NCBI RefSeq assembly: GCF_030269925.1
Contig: NC_085116.1
Location: 6,200,001-6,264,000, forward strand
Source of the DNA: Bombyx mori
Taxonomy: Eukaryota; Arthropoda; Insecta; Lepidoptera; Bombycidae
Direction of reading: 5' to 3'
DNA length: 64,000 bases
The position numbers and the translations under genes were made by a program. Under the pieces are notes generated by a model, which saw nothing but the letters and a program-made list of their open reading frames with translations, was not told the origin of the DNA and made no database searches. This document shows, piece by piece, positions 58,488-64,000 of the stretch (within the stretch, counting starts at the first letter, position 1; each line of letters begins with the position of its first letter).

Positions 58488-59079
58488 AGATATACCCCCT
58501 GTACTGTAATTAACAACAGAATAAAAGTCAACAAAAACTGCATCAAAGTCTTCAATTCAATAAATCATATTCTAACGTATAGACAATTAAAAAACTAACA
58601 CAAAGATATTAATTCTGGTATATTAGATTAACAGAAGCAACATATTATATGACTAGTATATTATCATAAACACGCAATAAGAGAGTCGACATTTTATAAC
58701 ATCGCTTAGAACAATACATGTAAACTTAATATCCATTGCTACTTTATAGCCACATTTCAAAAGGCCATTATAAACATAAAATACACTTGAGTAGTAAATA
58801 TTTAACATCAATATAATGTGCTTGTTGTGTTCGGTTATAAATAAAATAAATACGGTGTGCTGGAAAAAATAATAATAAATCCTACATGCTTAAGTAACTT
58901 ATTTTTTATTACATACTTTCTTTTCGACACAGACCTATAAAATAAAAGGTAGCATAGATATACATACATAGTACCAGGCTAAAGTTATGAGTTGTTTCAA
59001 TTCTTATTTGAAGGTACCTATATTTTGGGACAGTTTGTTAGTTCCGTGGTGAGTTTTATATTTGACTCGTGTTATTTAT

Positions 59080-59497
59080 TCTTAAAAAATATAATACAAA
59101 ACTGTATTAATTGTTTGATTGCTACATCAGCTTAGGGTATCTAATCTTATTGGTACATATTCGAAGTAACGGTTAGTGTCAATGTCTTCATTTCTGATTT
59201 TGTATTCTTGAATTTTGTGTGTATTTTTATCATGTTTTGTATTTGTTTTCCTTGTCAATAACACAGAAGAAATTTCTAGCTTGAGGCCTCATAAAAATAA
59301 TAATACAAAACTGTATTAATTGTTTGATTGCCACATCAGCTTAGGGTATCTAATCTTATTGGTACATATTCGAAGTAACAGTTAGTGTCAATGTCTTCGT
59401 TTCTGATTTTGAATTCTTGAATTTTGTGTGTATTTTTATCATGTCTTGTATTTGTTTTCCTCGTCAATAACACAGAAGAAATTTCTAGCTTGAGGCC
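59080..59497. repeat. 209-bp tandem duplication (two copies)
   Basis: Copies at about 59080-59288 and 59289-59497 share CTGTATTAATTGTTTGATTG through TTCTAGCTTGAGGCC with exactly 209-base spacing and about six substitutions. Most differences are transitions, so it is a fairly recent local duplication. Confidence 0.85.
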
Positions 59498-59930
59498 GTT
59501 GATTTCGCGACGTTTTTCGATTTGTGTATTATAATTAAGAAAACACATTTTAAATTCTTGTACAAACGAAAGCAGCTATAACTGTCTTTGCCATACAAAA
59601 CGCATAAAAAGTTTTTATATCTGATCAACGTCTCTGTAAAAAATTCATAATTTGGGAAACAATAATAGTTTAACCTCGTCATGTGGCCTCTATGTCTTCC
59701 GGCGTGTCAGCTTTGATCTGCCGACTGTCGACACTCGAACCATCATGATTTGAAATAACACAGTGTGCATTAGAACCGGCATTGTTTTAATAAATTCCGT
59801 ATCCAACATTAACATAGAACAGATCGCAATCTTTAAGCTTAACGTACATATTACCGTGGTTACCGTTTCTTTTAAATAAGCTAAGATGACTTAACAGTTG
59901 CTAGCCTTTTGAAACTGCATTTTACATTTT

Positions 59931-60352
59931 TTTATTGCTTAGATGAGTGGACGAGCTCACAGCCCACCTGGTGTTAAGTGGTTACTGGAGCCCATAGACA
60001 ACGTAAATGCGCCACCCACTTTGAGATATAAGTTCTAAGATCTCAAGTATAGTTAACAACGGCTGCTCCACCCTTCAAACCGAAACGAATTACTGCTTCA
60101 CGGCACAAATAGGCAGTGTGGTGGTACCTACCCGAGCGGACTCTCAAGAGGCCCTACCACCAGTAATTACGCAAATTATAATTTTGCGGATTTTATTTTT
60201 ACTACACGATGTTATTCCTTCACCGTGGAAGTCAATCGTGAACGTTCGTTGAGTACGTATTTCATTAGAAAAATTGGTACCCGCCTGAGATTCGAACACC
60301 GGTGCATCGCTCAACACGAGTGCACCTATCCTTTAGACCACAACGACTTCGA
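59931..60352 (-). mobile_element. Full-length tRNA-headed SINE (family A with head)
   Basis: Poly-T at the left (minus-strand A-tail), family-A body to CCTACCACCAGTAATTACGC, the linker, then the tRNA-like head with GATTCGAACACCGG (B box reversed, about 60290) and TCCTTTAGACCACAACGAC (A box reversed). It is close to the copy at 54006-54430 throughout. Confidence 0.75.
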
Positions 60353-60965
60353 CATATATTTAAATTTCACGTCGCCAATCTCTCGAGAAGCAGCGTAAAC
60401 TAATAAAAATATGCAGAAAGTTTTGCATGTAATAAACTTGTAATAAGCTTAGCCTCTGCAAGAAAAATCACAACTTTGGTTACCGAACGATATCGATTGG
60501 AATACAGTTTGATGTATTTCAATTACCGCATTTTATATTTAAACGTGCGCTTATAAAACATATTTATAGATTGCCCAAGTAAACTAATCAAATCCTAGTA
60601 TTCTAAATACTCGCTAGAGAAAAACTGGTCCAATAATCCCAATCGATGAACATTATAAATCGATAACATCGTGGTGTCACCATACTATTTTAATAATACC
60701 TCACATTCGTTCAAAGTTGGCAATCGGCCGCACAACATGTATTCGAAGTCTTTTAAATGTTCATGATACAGACTTGACCAGTCATAAATTTGATTGGAAA
60801 TAGAGCTTGTCAGTGGCGTGAATGTATAACATTTCCTTACAATGTACAACAGTGTACAAAATACAGTCTGGTCAATGTATCCGACCAAGGGTGCATCTTT
60901 CTTGCGGGAAAGTAAAACTTTAATACAACTTCAGTGTGGGCTCACGAGGATGCTACCATTGTTTT

Positions 60966-61162
60966 TTCTTTTTTTTCCTAAGTATGCTGATAGCCTTAAG
61001 AGGCCATTTCAGCTTCACCCTAACGTGTGTAGGTGAGCTCACGGGGCTCAAGCCGGAGTGTTGCTAACACTGACCCTAGCAAAAGCAGTGCTTCGCAGAA
61101 TCTACCACCGGATCGGAAACGCGACCCACTGAGAAGATCCGGCGAGAAACTCAGTGGGCTAA
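60966..61162 (-). mobile_element. Bm1-type SINE, partial
   Basis: Poly-T, CCTAAGTATGCTGATAGCCT, GGTGAGCTCACGGGGCTCAA, to GAAACTCAGTGGGCTAAA. Confidence 0.85.
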
Positions 61163-63149
61163 AACCGTTGGCACTGTATATGCCACGTTTATATGTCCCG
61201 ATTGAGGGTGGAACAATTGAGGGTTGAAAAGACAATTGAGATATGGGACCTCACGGATTAAGCATTCACGATGTATTTATGCTGAATGCTCCAAGCATTT
61301 GATACCAAGTGGATACTGAAATAAATCGCCTCTTCATAACAAAAAAATACAAGAAGTTTTTACATCAATGACCTTTGTATGGAAAATATTATCGTCATTA
61401 TGATTATTAAAACGAAAGTTTGTTGAAGAGTTTTAAACACGCACAAACATATTGCCGTATTAGCACTTTTCGCTAGCCTTTTCTTCACAACGACAGGATT
61501 AATGAAGTTGTGTGTTCCATTGGCATTTATCACCATGACTTGTGCCCATCGCTAGGAACTCGTTTACGGAGCCTTGACATTTTGTAATCGCATCCGATGG
61601 CCGTTGTGAGTTTGCTTCACGATTTTAACTGTCACGATATTCTGTGAGCGCCACTCTTTTTTTCGTACCGAATTGATTGGTTTAATATGATAAGAAAGAA
61701 GAATGTAGTCTTAGAGATTAGTGAAAGGTAAAGCTACTTTTGAGACATTAGATAGTTAAATTACAATTTGATCATGATTTTTACCGCGTTACTAGGTACT
61801 TTAAAAGAAAAACGTTTGCGGCTGACGAGAAAAACGAAATACGTCTCTCTGCTCTTGGGAACGATTTTCTGAGTCGTTGAACAAGATTGCCTGTGTACCT
61901 AGTGTGAGACTGCAATTCTTCTGTCACAAGTCACCAGCATATATGAAGGAGTTTTGCAGTTGATTTCTGGTTGACTGTAGTTCGTTGGTTGTAAAGTGCA
62001 AAAAAAAGGGTGGGTGTACTTATGTACGCGCGTAAGAAGTTATACTTTATTTTTATTGAATTTATTTCTTTTTTTTTTATTTAAATTTTAATCAATTTGA
62101 AAAAAAATCGATTAAACAACATCCTCAAACACACATATTGGACATCCCTTTTCTTGACATCGTATAAATTCGGTAATTTTCGGTACGGTTCGGAAAGTTC
62201 ACCTGCGGCTATATTCAGACTCGCCATGTTACGTCGGTCGTATTGTAATGAGCGATTTAGTGGGCAACTTCATTCTGTTAATTTTGTGTCACGGTGCGCG
62301 CGCATCGTAAAATTTCACTCTGATCAATTTTTCATAACGCGCCTAAAGAAGTATAACTTCAAAAATATCTTTTAACAAGCGATGTATATATTTTCTCTTT
62401 CATTTACATTACGTATTGAAGTTGTCATTGACGCATTTCAAGTTTTTGACAGATATTTCATTTGTATTCGATGACAGATAGGGCTATGCAATAGTTAACA
62501 ATGCACTCACAAGTAAAATAAGCCTGATTTCAATTGTTTAATTACTTTATGTTACAGTGAAATTGTACAGTAAATTATTTTCAACGTCGACCGGTAATTT
62601 CGTTGCGTTCGATATGTTGCAGAAATATCTTCAATGTCACTCGAACATAGGTCACTTCGAGTGCTACATGCCAATGTGTATTTAACATTTATCTGTATTC
62701 GCATAGATATAGAGCTTTATTTAGTATGTACTCCCCATTTCCTTTTTCCTGCCAAATATTTATTTTGTAAATAATCAGTAGGTTTAACTTTTAACCAAAC
62801 ACCGTACCGAGTTATGGTTAGATAACCTATCCGTTGCTTACCAAAGTCATACGTAACTCATATTTACCTATACTTATATATCAAGTCACAAATGGACTTA
62901 AATGTCTTCTTTTAGTAATCTTAAGTCTTCTTTTAATAATCTTAAATAATTATTTGAAATTACTAGATTTTCGAGCGACTCACGAGTAATGTAAGTGTTT
63001 GATTTTTAATTTAATTTATATTTAATTTTAATTAAAAGTCTTTTTACGCCTCAATCTCGTTTTTTTGTCATTATTACATTATTTCAGACGTTTCAAATAT
63101 TGCAAGTAATACGTAAAAACCGTGGAGTATTTGAAATATTGTTTTTTTC
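61163..63149. other. No recognised feature
   Basis: AT-rich unique DNA. The ORF at 62097-62375 shows no domain. Confidence 0.5.
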
Positions 63150-63387
63150 CTTATTTGTAGCTTAGATCGGTGGAGCTGACGGCCCGTTTGGTGTTAAATG
63201 GCTACCGGAGCCCATAGACACCAAGTAAATTCTGCCAGCCGCTTTGAGACAAAAGTTCTAAGTCTCAGTTTGACAATACAACAACTGCCTTCACCTTCAA
63301 ACTGAAACGCATTACTGCTTCACTGCAGTAACGGGCAGGGTGGTGGTACCTTCCTGTGCACGCACACAATACGCCCTACCACCAGCA
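63150..63387 (-). mobile_element. Family-A SINE, diverged subfamily
   Basis: AGCTTAGATCGGTGGAGCTG through GCCCTACCACCAGCA, with ACCGGAGCCC as in 30453-30636. Confidence 0.7.
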
Positions 63388-64000
63388 TCTAAAATAATAT
63401 AATGACAATAAATGACACGAGATTAAACCATAAAAATGTTTTTAATTATCTCTAAAACTCGCGTACACCAAAGAAAATTGTATACTTAACGTTTTATCTG
63501 ACCTGTAAGGATAAATATAGAACAATAAATTACACAACATATCTACGTGAACTTCTCTATCAATATTCATTTGAAGAACACTTAAAGGTAGTTTCTCTAC
63601 TGTAAATTGACTTCACCTAGATCAAGTAATTATTAATTAAGATCGCTATAGTACCTATTCAAACATCAGATATAAGCTATCCATCAAATTGAATATATAA
63701 CCTACTGGCTGAGCCTTTGCTCGCGCCCACCTGTCTTGGTGAAACAGGAAAGACCACCGGGCCACCATTAAACCTTTTTCTAAAAAAAAAAATTTTTAAC
63801 CTAACCAAAATTAAATTAAATTATTTATCTATCTATCCCCATAACTGACCTTTAAATTTGTTGATGTTGTTTTACCCTACGAATAACTTTTATCTGTCAT
63901 CGAGAAAACAGTTTTTAATCATTAAAATATCAAATCAAATCAAAAAAAAATATTCAACATAAATGAAAGTACATACTTGTTGAACGTAAAAAAGAACTAC
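63388..64000. other. Unassigned; possible repeat at 63704-63790
   Basis: CTACTGGCTGAGCCTTTGCT, CCCACCTGTCTTGGTGAAAC and GGCCACCATTAAACC precede an A-run, looking like the 3' end of a retroelement whose family I do not know. Confidence 0.35.

Larger units (their letters stand above)
29106..64000 (+). other. EcR: EcR intron downstream of the A-specific exon (extends past window)
   Basis: It starts with GTGAGC at 29106 and no later sequence resembles the EcR common exons (C4 zinc fingers of the DNA-binding domain, ligand-binding domain). The intron is therefore at least 34.9 kb. It is filled with SINEs, LINE ends, TIR elements, an internally deleted LINE, a U1-like fragment and long AT-rich unique stretches. 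The EcR-B promoter could lie in or beyond it, as in other insects, but I could not identify one. Confidence 0.7.

Overview
The window reads as lepidopteran nuclear DNA, almost certainly silkworm (Bombyx). It is AT-rich, has no dense coding, and is packed with retroelement families characteristic of that genome: Bm1-type SINEs, a tRNA-headed SINE with a body starting ACTGGTGGTAGG, LINE 3' ends, short Helitron-like elements and TIR elements. The only host protein-coding sequence I can support is one exon at 28809-29105 (+). Its open frame matches what I remember of the isoform-specific N-terminal (A/B, AF-1) exon of lepidopteran ecdysone receptor isoform A (EcR-A). The DNA-binding and ligand-binding exons are not here, so the right-hand ~35 kb is intron (29106 to beyond the window end) and the left-hand ~28 kb is 5' flank or upstream intron.

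Layout. 1-12 kb: Helitron-like elements, SINE pieces, a TIR element, and a tight cluster of nuclear-receptor half-sites (7515-7553). 12-27 kb: nested insertions (a SINE-like unit inside a Helitron with a 13-bp target duplication; a Bm1 inside a TIR element with a 12-bp duplication) and more SINEs. 27.5-27.9 kb: a stray 28S rRNA gene fragment. 28.8-29.1 kb: the EcR-A exon, squeezed between two SINEs. 29-49 kb: intron with repeats, a LINE with an intact 248-residue ORF1 but a gutted ORF2 (36071-38065, 15-bp flanking duplication), and a U1 snRNA-like pseudogene (42384-42493). 49306/49307: a juxtaposed 3'/5' splice site (polypyrimidine tract, then CAG|GTAAGC) with a strong donor 94 bases further on. 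This is the architecture of a recursive-splicing ratchet point. 50-64 kb: sparse repeats, a MITE-like palindrome, a 209-bp tandem duplication and further SINEs.

How the parts fit. The EcR-A exon would be joined to the common EcR exons across an intron of at least 35 kb. The ratchet-like site lies 20.2 kb into that intron, where stepwise removal would be plausible. The half-site cluster lies about 21 kb upstream of the exon and could bind EcR/USP, HR3, E75 or HNF4-type receptors; this is inference. Nothing in the window supports a multigene operon-like system, a CRISPR array or a prokaryotic system. The most interesting items are the candidate ratchet point, the receptor half-site cluster, the minimal upstream ORF at EcR-A, and the two RNA-gene-derived fragments (28S, U1).
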